Below are positions 26,032-35,766 of a stretch of DNA of 64,000 nt, one piece after another; positions within the stretch are counted from its first letter, which is position 1; each line of letters starts with the position of its first letter. Location: the NCBI GenBank assembly GCA_900467685.1, contig UBQX01000008.1, forward strand, positions 124,001 to 188,000, given 5' to 3'. The notes below the pieces were generated by a model. The model was given only the letters and a program-made list of their open reading frames with translations. It ran no database searches and was not told where the DNA came from. The translations under genes were made by a program, and so were the position numbers. The DNA comes from Hyphomicrobiales bacterium. GTDB lineage: Bacteria > Pseudomonadota > Alphaproteobacteria > Rhizobiales > Rhizobiaceae.

Positions 26032-27987
26032 TCAGGCGGCTTCGCTGGCGCGCCTGTTCGTTCCCTTGAAAATATCGAGCCACATCTGCGTCGAAAGCAC
26101 GCCGATGAAGGCTGTGTCGTCGCGGAAGCTCGGAGCCGTCTGGCCCGCGCATTTCTGCACGAGCTTGTCGACCGCTGCGGCATTGAAAAGTCCGTCACCG
26201 GCCACGCGGCTCTGGTTCAGCACGGCGTGAACCTGTTCCTGCGCGACGCTGCCTGAAAAGGCGCGGCTGTCCGGCGCGCGATAGGGCTGCTTGACGCGAT
26301 GCGTGATTTCGGCCGGCAGCTTGTCGGCCATGGATTGGCGCAGGAGATATTTCTCCTTCAGCCCCTTCAGCTTCATCGACGGCGAAAGCGTTGTGGCGAA
26401 CTCGACCAGTCGGTGATCGAGGAAGGGGAAACGGCCTTCGACGCCATTGCCCATCGCCATGCGATCGCCCTGGCTCGAAAGGATATAACCCGGCATGAGG
26501 AAGCGCGTTTCGAGATACTGCGCCTGATGCAGCGGATGCCAGCGGCCGAAGCGTTCCGGCAATTGCGCGATCATGTCGTCGACCGCATCGTAGCCGGCAA
26601 GCCTGCTCTTCAGGTCGCCGGAGAAGAACAGCTTCGCCGCCGCCGTGTTGCGCAGGCGAGGACGATGCGAGAAGAGCGGATCGGAAAGCGGTGCGGCATC
26701 GGCACCGAAGAAGGCGGCGAGATATTCGGCCGACTGCTTCTGCAGGCCCGGCAGATAGGGATAGAGTTTGCGGAAGAGATGCGGGCGGAACTTGGAACCC
26801 GGCTGGCGCGCGCAGAAGCGGCGCACCTGCGCTTCCTTGAAGAGGTCGTAACCGGCAAAGACCTCGTCGGCCCCCTCGCCCGTCAGTACGACCTTCATGC
26901 CCGTCTCGCGGATCAGCGAGGACAGACGATACATCGGCGCGGGCGCTGTGCGGATCAGCGGCTTTTCGGCCAGCCGCACGACATCGGGGAAGGCAGCGGC
27001 AATATCGGCCTCGGTGCAGTTGATCTCGTGATGCTTGACGCCGAGATGGCGGGCCATGAGCGTCTGGAAGCCGCTCTCGTCATGTTCGGCGCTGTCAAAC
27101 GTGATGGCAAATGTGTCGAGACCGCGCGGGGCCATGTTGGCGGCAAGCGCCGCGACGATGGAGGAATCGAGACCGCCCGAGAGGCAGGAGCCAACCGGCA
27201 CATCGGCACGCAGCCGGATGCGGGTCGCGTCCTCCAGCAGATGACGCAGCTGGGCGGCCTTGTCGTCCTCGTTCATGTCCAGGCGAACATCGCCGGCATC
27301 CGGGAAGTCGAGCGACCAATAGGTGGAGATGCGCCGGCCCGAGGCGTCGGCAATCATGTAATTGCCGGGTTCCAGCTCGAACACACCTTCGAAGGCCGTT
27401 CGCGGCGCAATCGGCGACCAGAGCGTGAAGACCTGATCGAGCGCAAACGGATCGAGCGCAGCTTGGAAGCCCGGGATCGCCAGCAACGCCTTCACCTCGG
27501 AGGCGAAATAGAGCGTTCCCGCCTTCTCGGTGTAGAAAAGCGGACGCACGCCCATCCGGTCACGCGCCAGAAACATCTGCTTGGTGCGGCCATCCCAGAT
27601 GGCGAAGGCGAAATCGCCGTTGAGGCGCGAAAGGCATTCGGCGCCATATATCTCATAGAGTTTGAGCAGGACTTCCGTGTCACCGCTGGTGCGGAAACGG
27701 TGACCGCGCGCGATCAGCTCCTCGCGCAACTCCACGTAATTGAAGATTTCACCATTGAAGGCGATCGCAAGCTGACCGTCACTGGACAGCATCGGCTGGG
27801 CGCTGTCCGCCAGACCGACGATCGAAAGACGAACATGAGACAGGCCGGCGCCGGGTGCTGAACCGGCAGGAGCCACGACTTTCAGGCCACGGCCATCGGG
27901 TCCGCGATGGGCAATGGCATCGCCCATGGCTGCCAAAAGCCGCTCCGGCTCGGCCACATTGCCGATATATCCCGCCAATCCGCACAT
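26032..27987 (-). CDS. AsnB-like glutamine-hydrolysing amidotransferase
   Basis: A 651-residue class II glutamine amidotransferase. The catalytic C2 (MCGLAGYIG) is exposed after Met removal, with the N-terminal glutaminase domain to about 215, then a synthetase domain with the PP-loop SGGLDSS (about 267-273). Classic enzymes amidate aspartate. Relatives in clusters make other amides or beta-lactams. It is the first gene of the AsnB / ACP / ligase / NadE-like operon, with short 12-18 bp gaps. The tethered acid may be its substrate. Confidence 0.85.
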   Translation of the reverse strand: MCGLAGYIGNVAEPERLLAAMGDAIAHRGPDGRGLKVVAPAGSAPGAGLSHVRLSIVGLADSAQPMLSSDGQLAIAFNGEIFNYVELREELIARGHRFRTSGDTEVLLKLYEIYGAECLSRLNGDFAFAIWDGRTKQMFLARDRMGVRPLFYTEKAGTLYFASEVKALLAIPGFQAALDPFALDQVFTLWSPIAPRTAFEGVFELEPGNYMIADASGRRISTYWSLDFPDAGDVRLDMNEDDKAAQLRHLLEDATRIRLRADVPVGSCLSGGLDSSIVAALAANMAPRGLDTFAITFDSAEHDESGFQTLMARHLGVKHHEINCTEADIAAAFPDVVRLAEKPLIRTAPAPMYRLSSLIRETGMKVVLTGEGADEVFAGYDLFKEAQVRRFCARQPGSKFRPHLFRKLYPYLPGLQKQSAEYLAAFFGADAAPLSDPLFSHRPRLRNTAAAKLFFSGDLKSRLAGYDAVDDMIAQLPERFGRWHPLHQAQYLETRFLMPGYILSSQGDRMAMGNGVEGRFPFLDHRLVEFATTLSPSMKLKGLKEKYLLRQSMADKLPAEITHRVKQPYRAPDSRAFSGSVAQEQVHAVLNQSRVAGDGLFNAAAVDKLVQKCAGQTAPSFRDDTAFIGVLSTQMWLDIFKGTNRRASEAA

Positions 27988-28293
27988 AAAAGCATCCGTT
28001 CTCCAGACCGGACACGACTATAGGCCGCAGGCGCTCCAAAGAGCTTAACGTCGCATTGCAATTATGTTTTTCGGTGAAAAGAGCGTAAATGCCGTATTTC
28101 AGCAGGTTTACATATGTGCGACGGTTCACAACAAAATCGTTCGTAACTCTTTCTCAACAGTTTTCCTTCTTGTCAGCGACCGGGCCTCCTACGTAATAAT
28201 TTGACCAGTAGAATCAGCGACTCAGTGGTTTGTATCAGGCGGCGTTAGCGATCTGAGATTCGCGGTTCTGTCAGGTCCAACAGGGGAAACAAC
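27988..28293. promoter_or_regulatory. Divergent intergenic region with a candidate sigma-70 promoter
   Basis: No gene seen. For the plus-strand gene at 28294, TTGTCA (28170-28175) and TAATAA (28194-28199) with 18-bp spacing form a plausible promoter. The AT-rich stretch 28050-28130 probably serves the leftward AsnB operon. Confidence 0.35.
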
Positions 28294-28617
28294 ATGACAA
28301 GCATCCAGGACATCGACAAGCTTCGGCCCGAACTGATGTCTAAGTCCGACGCGGAACTTGAGCGCCAGATCACCGAGCTTCAGCTCGCGCTGGAGAAGAA
28401 GAAGGCTCTCGAGGAAGAGAAGGAACGCGCACTGGTTCTGGCGGAAGCCCGCGAGCGCATCGACCGTCTCGTATCCGACATCATGTGGCTGCACGAGAAG
28501 AACCTTCTGATCGACGTTGCTGCGGAACTTTTCTCGTTCCCGCCGGCACAGAACCGCGATCCGGCGACTGTGAAGTCGGCCTTTGCGGCGACCCGCTTCA
28601 AGAAGTCCGGGACCTGA
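28294..28617 (+). CDS. Small coiled-coil hypothetical protein
   Basis: A 107-residue charged protein. Residues about 15-65 form a heptad-rich coiled coil (SDAELERQITELQLALEKKK and onward), followed by a short less charged C-terminal tail. It has no signal peptide or membrane segment. The overall look recalls the N-terminal oligomerisation part of H-NS-like proteins, but the C-terminal DNA-binding signature is absent. It has an AGGGGAAA ribosome binding site and its own hairpin downstream, so it is likely monocistronic. Confidence 0.75.
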   Translation: MTSIQDIDKLRPELMSKSDAELERQITELQLALEKKKALEEEKERALVLAEARERIDRLVSDIMWLHEKNLLIDVAAELFSFPPAQNRDPATVKSAFAATRFKKSGT

Positions 28618-28654
28618 GCGACACGTTTCTCAAGGTCGCCCGTAATAGCTGACG

Positions 28655-28676
28655 CGCGCCGAGGTGGCTCGGCGCG
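28655..28676. terminator. Hairpin between the coiled-coil gene and dctD
   Basis: A 9-bp stem, CGCGCCGAG and CTCGGCGCG around a GTGG loop, without a T-run, between the convergent genes ending at 28617 and 28721. Confidence 0.5.
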
Positions 28677-28720
28677 GTGTAAAGTGCTTATTGCGGCGAA
28701 GTGCGAGCCAACCGTCCTGT

Positions 28721-30088
28721 TTACGGCCCTGAATCGTCCCGAATGTAGTCGGCGCGGCTGATACCGTGCCGGCTTAATTTATCGTAGAACGTCTTTCGCG
28801 CGATGCCCAACCGCTCGATGGTGGCGCGGACATCGCCGTTGCAGTGCTCCAGCGTCTGACGGATGATATCCGCTTCCAGACGATCCATGCGTGTCGACAA
28901 TGTTTCCTGGCTCGCTTCAGGCAGAGCGCTTTCCGCCTTTTCCCCATCTTCATCCAGTCCAAGCACGAAGCGCTCCGCAAAATGCGACAGTTCGCGCACG
29001 TTGCCCGGCCAATCCCGCGCTTGCAGTCCGCGCATATAGGCCTGCTTGATATCCGGCACCTCCCTGCGGAACCGCTGTGCCGCCCGACCGGCGAAATAGG
29101 TGAAGAGCAGCGGAATATCGTCGCGCCGCTCCCGCAGCGGCGGGATGGAAATGCTGACAACATTGAGCCGGTAGAACAGGTCTTCGCGGAACTTGCCTTC
29201 ACGGGACGAAAGCGCCAGATCTTCCTTCGCCGCCGCCACGACGCGGAAATCGACCGGCCGCACCTCGTTGGTTCCAAGTGGCGTCACCACTCGCCCCTCC
29301 AGAACCCGCAGCAGCTTGACCTGGGTGGAGAGCGGGATGCTTTCGATTTCGTCGAGAAACAGTGTTCCCTTGTCGGCGTGTTCGATGCGGCCGATCCGCT
29401 TCTTCTGCGCTCCCGTGAACGCGCCAGCCTCATGGCCGAACAACTCGCTCTCAATCACGCTTTCCGGCAGCGCACCACAGTTCAGCGCAACAAAATTGCC
29501 GCGCTTGCGGTGACCCCATTGATGCAGGAGATTGGCGACGACTTCCTTGCCCGTGCCCGTCTCGCCGGTCACCAGAACATCGACATCCGTGTCGGCGATT
29601 TGCCGGAGCGTGTTGCGCAGCCGCGTGATCGCCGGCGTGTTGCCCAGCATCGGCATATCGTCATCGACGGCGTCGGCGAGGCGCCGAAGGCGGCGGTTTT
29701 CCAGAACCAGCGCCCGCTTTTCCTGCGCACGCGCAATGCTGAGCGACAGGTAATCGGCCGGGAACGGCTTGGCGATGAAATCATAGACGCCGTTCTGGAT
29801 CGCCTGGACCGCCATGGGAATATCGCCATGACCGGTGATCAGGATCACCGGCAGGTCCGGGTCGCGTGCGGTGATCTCGGCAAAGAGCTGCAGCCCATCC
29901 ATCTCCGGCATGCGGATATCGCTGACGACGACACCCGCGAAATCCGCCGGAAGCGCAACAAGCGCCTCGCGGGCCCGGCCGAACGCCTGCACATCGAAAC
30001 CGGCAAGCTCCAGTGTCTGCGCAGTCGCCCGCCGCAGATCCTTGTCGTCATCGACGAGAATGACAGAACCGCCCGTTTCCAAACTCAT
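28721..30088 (-). CDS. dctD: Sigma-54-dependent C4-dicarboxylate response regulator
   Basis: A 455-residue NtrC-family regulator with a receiver domain (phospho-acceptor D57), a central AAA+ domain with Walker A GETGTGKE and the sigma-54 contact loop GAFTGA, and a C-terminal Fis-type HTH (about 410-450). It is activated by DctB in response to succinate, malate or fumarate and drives dctA from the sigma-54 promoter at 32085. Its start overlaps the dctB stop by 4 bp. Confidence 0.93.
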   Translation of the reverse strand: MSLETGGSVILVDDDKDLRRATAQTLELAGFDVQAFGRAREALVALPADFAGVVVSDIRMPEMDGLQLFAEITARDPDLPVILITGHGDIPMAVQAIQNGVYDFIAKPFPADYLSLSIARAQEKRALVLENRRLRRLADAVDDDMPMLGNTPAITRLRNTLRQIADTDVDVLVTGETGTGKEVVANLLHQWGHRKRGNFVALNCGALPESVIESELFGHEAGAFTGAQKKRIGRIEHADKGTLFLDEIESIPLSTQVKLLRVLEGRVVTPLGTNEVRPVDFRVVAAAKEDLALSSREGKFREDLFYRLNVVSISIPPLRERRDDIPLLFTYFAGRAAQRFRREVPDIKQAYMRGLQARDWPGNVRELSHFAERFVLGLDEDGEKAESALPEASQETLSTRMDRLEADIIRQTLEHCNGDVRATIERLGIARKTFYDKLSRHGISRADYIRDDSGP

Positions 30089-31953
30089 GCTCCTTTCAGG
30101 CCAACCGCAAAGCGCGTGCCGGTGTCATCGCTCTCGACGGAGATCGTGCCGCCATAGTCGGCCAGGATTTCCTTCGAGATCACCAGCCCCAGCCCCAGGC
30201 CCTGCTCCTTGGATGTGTTGAACGGGGTGAAGAGGACGTCCCGGATCTCGTCCGAGATGCCCGGACCGTTGTCCGCTACAATCACGATGACACCCGTCGG
30301 CGAGGTCTCGACCCTCACCTCCACGCGCGCATCCGCCTTGTCCTGCAGCGCTTCAAGCGCGTTCTGGAAGAGGTTGATGAAGACCTGTTCCAGCCGGATG
30401 CGATTGCCGAGAACCTTGATATCGTCTGCAGGCAGATCGATCGAGATCGCCTCGATGCGGCCGGCAAAGCGGGTCTTGAGGAGGACGACCGCGCCCTCCA
30501 GCACATGTCCGAGCGGAACCGGCTCAGGCGCTCCCCTGCCCTTGCGGGCGAAGGCCCGCAATTCGTCGGTGATCGTGGCGATGCGCTGGGTGAGATCGAC
30601 AATGAGGCCGACATTTTCCCGCGCCGTCTCGATCTTCTTCCGCTCCAGAAAGGTTTGCGCGTTTTCGGCATAGGCGCGGATGGTGGCCAGCGGCTGGTTG
30701 ATCTCGTGCGCAACCCCGGCGGCGACCTGTCCCAGAATCGCAAGACGATTGGCCGCCACGAGTTCCTGTTGCACGCCCTTGAGACGTTGCTCCGTGTTGC
30801 GATGCTCGGACACTTCGGATTGCAGAAGGTCGCGCGCGCGGCTCAAGTCGCGGGTGCGCTCGCGCACGCGCCGCTCCAGTTCGGCCCGGGCAAGCGCCGC
30901 GCGCGCCAGACCAAAGAGAATGGCCTGACGGCGCCACATCACGATGGCGGTGATGACAAAAAGGCCAAGATAAAGTGCAAAGGCCGCGAACATCGCCCGC
31001 CACACGGCGTCCGCCAAAGTCGGCTGCACCGGAACGAGATAATGGAGCACCCAATTTGTTGTGGCCACGTCCGTCTGAAGTTCGATGAACGATGCCTCTC
31101 CGCCACCCGGAAGCACGGCACGAACCTGGCTGAGGGAATCTGAAATCGCCGGAGCCTGCCGAAGCGGCAGCGGTTGAAGAGGCGCGCCGCCGAATTGCAA
31201 GCTGTCTCGGATTGTCGATGCCGCTACAGGATCGAGCGGCCCCAGTGTCATGAAGCGCCAGCTTGGCAGATTGGTGATCAGGACGACCTCCTGCGGGCCT
31301 GTGATGAAGGCGGGCCTGCCGCTGTCACGCCAATCGTTCTCGAGTTGCTCGAACTCCATCTTGACGACAACGACGCCCAGCATCCTTCCGGCCGCAGAGA
31401 CCCGGTTGGAGATGTAAAGACCGGGGCGGTTGCTGACACTTCCGAGCGCGAACTGCTCGCCGGTGCCATTTGCCATCGCATCCTTGAAATAGGCGCGGAA
31501 GGAATAATCGCTGCCCACAAAGCTCGCCTTGTCTTGCCAGTTGCTGGAGGCGATCGCGATGCCCTTGTCGTTTGTCACGTAGATGACCGAGGCCTTGGTG
31601 CCCGTCACAAGCATTTCCAGCTTGCGATTGAGACGATCGACATCGGCAGTCGAGCCCGTGATCAGCGCGTCGGAGACATCACGGTCCTGAGAGAGCACCA
31701 GCGGCAATGCACGCGGGCGCTCGAGGACTGAGCGCAGCAGAGCCGCCTTAAGGTTTATCTCCGTACGTCCCTGCTCCAGCAGATCGGCGACAGCCACTTC
31801 GCGACCATAGCGATTGGCCGCTATCGCGATAAGGCCGGCACCCGCGACAAAGACGATCGCGAATATCAGCCACGCCCGCCGGACGCGCTGCTTCAGGCCG
31901 GCCATGTCCGAGGCGGGAGCATCATTTCCATCGATTGGCAGCGGATTTTTCAT
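30085..31953 (-). CDS. dctB: C4-dicarboxylate sensor histidine kinase
   Basis: A 622-residue membrane sensor. The first transmembrane segment is about 27-46, followed by a periplasmic double-PAS-like sensing domain to about 315, a second transmembrane segment about 318-340, a coiled-coil linker, the H box with H416 (GVAHEINQP), and an HATPase domain with N, G1 and G2 boxes. It phosphorylates DctD. The ATG at 31953 is chosen by homology of the N-terminus; the ATG at 31968 is also possible. Divergent from dctA. Confidence 0.92.
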   Translation of the reverse strand: MKNPLPIDGNDAPASDMAGLKQRVRRAWLIFAIVFVAGAGLIAIAANRYGREVAVADLLEQGRTEINLKAALLRSVLERPRALPLVLSQDRDVSDALITGSTADVDRLNRKLEMLVTGTKASVIYVTNDKGIAIASSNWQDKASFVGSDYSFRAYFKDAMANGTGEQFALGSVSNRPGLYISNRVSAAGRMLGVVVVKMEFEQLENDWRDSGRPAFITGPQEVVLITNLPSWRFMTLGPLDPVAASTIRDSLQFGGAPLQPLPLRQAPAISDSLSQVRAVLPGGGEASFIELQTDVATTNWVLHYLVPVQPTLADAVWRAMFAAFALYLGLFVITAIVMWRRQAILFGLARAALARAELERRVRERTRDLSRARDLLQSEVSEHRNTEQRLKGVQQELVAANRLAILGQVAAGVAHEINQPLATIRAYAENAQTFLERKKIETARENVGLIVDLTQRIATITDELRAFARKGRGAPEPVPLGHVLEGAVVLLKTRFAGRIEAISIDLPADDIKVLGNRIRLEQVFINLFQNALEALQDKADARVEVRVETSPTGVIVIVADNGPGISDEIRDVLFTPFNTSKEQGLGLGLVISKEILADYGGTISVESDDTGTRFAVGLKGA

Positions 31954-31960
31954 GGGAAAA

Positions 31961-31980
31961 TTGTGCATTTTTCCACACAA
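31961..31980. promoter_or_regulatory. DctD upstream activator site, distal
   Basis: TTGTGCATTTTTCCACACAA, an imperfect inverted repeat with TTGTG/CACAA outer arms, about 105 bp upstream of the dctA -24 element. It is the lower-symmetry member of the tandem DctD sites typical of rhizobial dctA. Confidence 0.55.
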
Positions 31981-31995
31981 GAAGCAAGACAGGGC

Positions 31996-32011
31996 GTGCG
32001 TAAATCCGCAC
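31996..32011. promoter_or_regulatory. DctD upstream activator site, proximal
   Basis: GTGCGTAAATCCGCAC, arms GTGCG and CGCAC around 6 bp, about 75 bp upstream of the sigma-54 promoter. It matches the GTGCGGAnnTCCGCAC-like DctD site of rhizobia. Confidence 0.65.
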
Positions 32012-32084
32012 AAAGCTGGCACGATAAAAGGCGGCCTTGAAAAAACCATAAGATTTTACAGGGACTTAATCCTCCCCGCAAAAC

Positions 32085-32100
32085 TGGCACGTGGGTTGCA
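32085..32100 (+). promoter_or_regulatory. Sigma-54 promoter of dctA
   Basis: TGGCACGTGGGTTGCA, a consensus -24/-12 element with GG at 32086-32087 and GC at 32098-32099 separated by exactly 10 bp. It reads toward dctA. Confidence 0.9.
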
Positions 32101-32192
32101 ATAGAGGCCTCAGCGGCAGGACAAGGTGCCGTGCGAACAACCCTACGCCTCGGGAGGCGCATTCATCCGGGCGGGGCAAAGCGGAGGCTCAC

Positions 32193-33527
32193 ATGCACAT
32201 TTCAGACGCGGTCGCCGAACCGCGCGGCAAGACGCCGCTCTATCGGCAGCTTTATGTTCAGGTTCTGACGGCCATTGCCGCTGGCATTCTTCTCGGCCAC
32301 TTCTATCCGGCGATCGGCGAAAGCCTGAAGCCGCTGGGCGACGCCTTCATCAAGCTGGTGAAGATGATCATCGCCCCAGTCATCTTCCTGACGGTTGCAA
32401 CCGGCATTGCCGGCATGGCGGATCTCAAGAAGGTTGGCCGCGTGGCTGGCAAGTCGATGATCTACTTCCTCACCTTTTCCACGCTCGCCCTTATCATCGG
32501 CATCGTCGTCGCCAATGTCGTTCATCCGGGTTCCGGCATGAATATCGATCCGGCCACGCTCGACACCAAGGCCGTAGCAACCTACACAGCCAAGGCACAT
32601 GACGCGACGATCACCGGGTTCCTGATGAACATCATCCCGAACACGATCGTCGGCGCATTTGCCGATGGCGATATCCTTCAGGTCCTGTTCTTCTCGGTGC
32701 TCTTCGGCATCGCGCTCGGCATGGTCGGCGAGAAGGGCAAGCCGGTTCAGGACTTCCTTCAGGCTCTCACGAACCCGATCTTCCGCCTCGTCGCCATCCT
32801 CATGAAGGCCGCACCCATCGGTGCCTTCGGCGCCATGGCCTTCACCATCGGCAAGTACGGCATAGGCTCGGTCGCGAACCTCGCCATGCTGATCGGCACG
32901 TTCTACCTGACGTCGTTCCTCTTCATCTTCGTCGTTCTCGGCGCGGTGGCCTGGTACAACGGCTTCTCGATCCTCTCGCTGATCCGTTACCTCAAGGAAG
33001 AACTGCTTCTCGTTCTCGGCACCTCTTCGTCGGAAGCAGCGCTTCCCGGCCTGATGTCCAAGATGGAACGCGCGGGCTGCGCCCGTCCCGTCGTCGGCCT
33101 CGTCATCCCGACCGGCTACTCGTTCAACCTCGACGGCACGAACATCTACATGACGCTTGCCGCGCTCTTCATCGCGCAAGCGACGAACACACCGCTTTCG
33201 CTGGGTGACGAAATCCTGCTTCTGCTCGTTGCCATGCTCAGCTCCAAGGGCGCTGCAGGCATCACCGGTGCGGGTTTCATCACGCTGGCCGCCACGCTCT
33301 CCGTCGTCCCGGCCGTTCCGGTCGCGGGCATGGCGCTCATCCTCGGCATCGACCGCTTCATGTCGGAATGCCGCGCCATTACGAACTTCATCGGCAACGC
33401 GGTTGCGACCGTCGTCGTCGCCCGTTGGGAAGGTGAACTGGACAAGGCGCAGCTGGCAGCCGCCCTCTCCGGCAAGCCTGCCGTAGACGAGCCGCGCCTC
33501 GTTCCGGTTGCTGTCGCCGCCGAATAA
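32193..33527 (+). CDS. dctA: C4-dicarboxylate:H+/Na+ symporter
   Basis: A 444-residue inner-membrane transporter of the DAACS family importing succinate, fumarate and malate; needed for symbiotic nitrogen fixation in rhizobia. It has eight predicted helices, the serine-rich hairpin segment ([13 protein letters not shown]) and the conserved [12 protein letters not shown] motif. The ATG at 32193 follows GGAGG; the upstream extension would run through the sigma-54 promoter and is rejected. A strong terminator follows. Confidence 0.95.
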   Translation: MHISDAVAEPRGKTPLYRQLYVQVLTAIAAGILLGHFYPAIGESLKPLGDAFIKLVKMIIAPVIFLTVATGIAGMADLKKVGRVAGKSMIYFLTFSTLALIIGIVVANVVHPGSGMNIDPATLDTKAVATYTAKAHDATITGFLMNIIPNTIVGAFADGDILQVLFFSVLFGIALGMVGEKGKPVQDFLQALTNPIFRLVAILMKAAPIGAFGAMAFTIGKYGIGSVANLAMLIGTFYLTSFLFIFVVLGAVAWYNGFSILSLIRYLKEELLLVLGTSSSEAALPGLMSKMERAGCARPVVGLVIPTGYSFNLDGTNIYMTLAALFIAQATNTPLSLGDEILLLLVAMLSSKGAAGITGAGFITLAATLSVVPAVPVAGMALILGIDRFMSECRAITNFIGNAVATVVVARWEGELDKAQLAAALSGKPAVDEPRLVPVAVAAE

Positions 33528-33549
33528 GGCTTGAAGATCATACAAACAG

Positions 33550-33581
33550 AAAGGCCCGCGCGTTTACCGCGCGGGCCTTTT
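33550..33581 (+). terminator. Intrinsic terminator of dctA
   Basis: A 13-bp perfect stem (33550-33562 with 33568-33580) around TTTAC, built on GGCCCGCGCG/CGCGCGGGCC and ending in TTTT. The flanking A and T runs make it bidirectional, serving the convergent ABC operon as well. Confidence 0.9.
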
Positions 33582-33601
33582 GCGTTTGCCACACAGGACG
33601 A

Positions 33602-34690
33602 TCAGGTTCCGGAGACGCGGGCACCGTTCTTGTCGAAGAGATGCAGGTCGGCCGGATCGTAAGCGAACTTGAGGCTATCGCCGCGGCTCAGATTGTGCTG
33701 GCCCTGCAGGACGGCAAGGACGAGTTCGCCGGTCGAGGCATGGGCATGAACCACGGTTTCCGAGCCCAGCGCTTCGACCATGTCGATTGTGACAGGGACA
33801 CCATTCTCGCCGTCGCGGGCGACCCGCATATGCTGCGGACGTAGCCCGACGGAGACGTCCTGACCAACTTGATTAGCCTCCGCAACACGCGGCACCGTCA
33901 CAAGCTCGCCATCAAACAAACGAAGCTGAGTGCCTGCACCGCTGACGCCTTCGATCCGCCCCGACAGGAAGTTCATGCTCGGCGCGCCGATGAAGCCGGC
34001 GACGAAGCGGTTGGCTGGGCGATTATAGAGCTCCAGCGGCGAACCAACCTGCTCGACCCTGCCCTTGCGCAGCACGACGATGCGGTCGGCGAGCGTCATC
34101 GCCTCGATCTGGTCATGCGTCACATAGATCATCGTGGTCTTCAGCCGCGCATGAAGGGCGGCAAGCTCGGCGCGCATCGATATGCGCAGTTCCGCATCGA
34201 GGTTTGACAACGGCTCGTCGAGCAGGAAAGCGGTCGGGTTGCGCACGATGGCGCGGCCGATGGCGACTCGCTGGCGCTGGCCGCCGGAAAGCTGGCCGGG
34301 GCGACGCTCCAGATAATCGCCAATCTCCAGCATGCGGGCGGCTTCCGCGATGCGCGCGTCGATCTCCGCCTTCGGCATGCGCGCATTCTCGAGCCCGAAG
34401 GCGAGGTTCTGGCGCACGCTCATATGCGGATAAAGCGCATAGGACTGGAAGACCATGGCCAGGCCGCGATCGGAGGCCGGCACATCGTTGACCAGCGTCC
34501 CGTCGATGCGGATCTCGCCGCTGGTCGGCTTGTCGAGCCCGGCGATCTGGCGCAGCAGTGTCGACTTTCCGCAGCCGGACGGGCCGACGAAGACGACAAA
34601 TTCGCCCTCGCCGATATCAAGGTCGATGCCATGCAGGACATCGATCGCACCGAAGGACTTGGTGACTTTTTCGAGCGTGATACGGCCCAT
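33602..34690 (-). CDS. ABC transporter ATPase, MalK/UgpC type
   Basis: A 362-residue carbohydrate importer ATPase with Walker A GPSGCGKST (36-44), signature LSGGQRQR, Walker B LLDEPLSNLD, and a C-terminal MalK-type regulatory OB domain (about 240-362). It energises the two permeases encoded upstream. It is the last gene of the uronide operon, 11 bp after the permease. The ATG at 34690 follows a Shine-Dalgarno-like AAGGAAC. Confidence 0.92.
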   Translation of the reverse strand: MGRITLEKVTKSFGAIDVLHGIDLDIGEGEFVVFVGPSGCGKSTLLRQIAGLDKPTSGEIRIDGTLVNDVPASDRGLAMVFQSYALYPHMSVRQNLAFGLENARMPKAEIDARIAEAARMLEIGDYLERRPGQLSGGQRQRVAIGRAIVRNPTAFLLDEPLSNLDAELRISMRAELAALHARLKTTMIYVTHDQIEAMTLADRIVVLRKGRVEQVGSPLELYNRPANRFVAGFIGAPSMNFLSGRIEGVSGAGTQLRLFDGELVTVPRVAEANQVGQDVSVGLRPQHMRVARDGENGVPVTIDMVEALGSETVVHAHASTGELVLAVLQGQHNLSRGDSLKFAYDPADLHLFDKNGARVSGT

Positions 34691-34701
34691 GGGACTGTTC
34701 C

Positions 34702-35766
34702 TTACTTGAGGCCCGAGGTCGCGATGCCCCGCGCGATGAAGCGCTGCAGGAACACGAAGACGAGGACGACGGGGATCATGGTGACGACGGTCATCGCCAG
34801 GATGAAATGCCACTGCACGTTCAGCTGGCCTGAATAGACGTTGAGGCCGACCTGCAACGTATAGAGCGACGACCGGCTCAAGACGATCAGCGGCCAGAGG
34901 AAGTCATTCCAGCGCCAGACGACGGAGAAGATGGCGAGAACGGCAAGCGCCGGCGCAGAGAGGGGCAGCACGATGCGCCAGTAGATCTGCCATTCGGAGG
35001 CCTTGTCCATGCGCGCCGCATCGATCAGCTCGTCCGGGATCGTCAGCATGTATTGGCGCAGCAGGAAGACGCCGGTGGGCGTTGCCACGGTGGGCAGGAT
35101 CACGCCCCAGAGCGTATCGAGCAGCCCTAGCGACGATACCACCGAATAAAGCGGCACCATGATGACGGCGAGCGGCACCATCAGCGTGCCGACGATCACG
35201 ATCAGCACCGCATTCTGGCCCCGGAACTGGTATTTCGACAGCGCAAACGCCGCCATGGAATTGACGAGCAGCGTGATCAGCGTCGCCGTCACCGTCACGA
35301 AGACCGAATTCCAGAGATAGCGCAGGAAATCGAAATGCACGAAGGGTTCGGTGTAGTTCGATGTCTCGAAATGCAGCTTCTGGACGGGCTTTCGGTCCTT
35401 GATATTGACCTTGATGATGGTCTCCGGGGCCGCCGGATCGACCATCTGCGCGATCGTGCCGACACGGCGCAGTTCCACCAGACGCGCCATCTTGCCATCC
35501 GGCAGCGTCACATCATAAAGCGGGAGCGGCTTGTCATTGCCGGCGATCTTCACCGTTTCGGTGACATACGGCAGAAGCGTCGGCGGAAACTCGGAGAGCG
35601 CGGCAGGCGTCTTGAAGGACGAGAGCGTCAGCCAGGCGGCCGGCGCGAACATGATGAACAGCCCGCCGATCAGCCAGACCCAGGTGAACACATCCGTCCA
35701 GTGCCAGCCCCGGCCAGATCCGCTTGCGCCACGACGGCGCGTGACAAAATACACTGCGCGCGCCAT
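34702..35766 (-). CDS. Carbohydrate ABC permease, MalG type
   Basis: A 354-residue inner-membrane permease with six predicted helices and the EAA loop (IDAARMDKASEWQIYWRIVLP). A periplasmic insertion of roughly 90 residues lies between helix 1 and the rest, longer than in most MalG proteins. It overlaps the upstream permease gene by one base (TGATG), indicating translational coupling and fixed stoichiometry. Confidence 0.9.
   Translation of the reverse strand: MARAVYFVTRRRGASGSGRGWHWTDVFTWVWLIGGLFIMFAPAAWLTLSSFKTPAALSEFPPTLLPYVTETVKIAGNDKPLPLYDVTLPDGKMARLVELRRVGTIAQMVDPAAPETIIKVNIKDRKPVQKLHFETSNYTEPFVHFDFLRYLWNSVFVTVTATLITLLVNSMAAFALSKYQFRGQNAVLIVIVGTLMVPLAVIMVPLYSVVSSLGLLDTLWGVILPTVATPTGVFLLRQYMLTIPDELIDAARMDKASEWQIYWRIVLPLSAPALAVLAIFSVVWRWNDFLWPLIVLSRSSLYTLQVGLNVYSGQLNVQWHFILAMTVVTMIPVVLVFVFLQRFIARGIATSGLK

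Noticed and set aside
21380-27987. N-acetylglutaminylglutamine amide (asnO-ngg) osmolyte pathway
   Set aside because: The pathway uses an AsnO-type amidotransferase with a GNAT/ATP-grasp fusion. No ATP-grasp protein is present, and the ACP/ligase genes are unexplained by it.
32017-32032. A second sigma-54-like element (TGGCACG) upstream of dctA
   Set aside because: The GC dinucleotide falls 11 bp, not 10 bp, after GG and the TTGCA half is missing.
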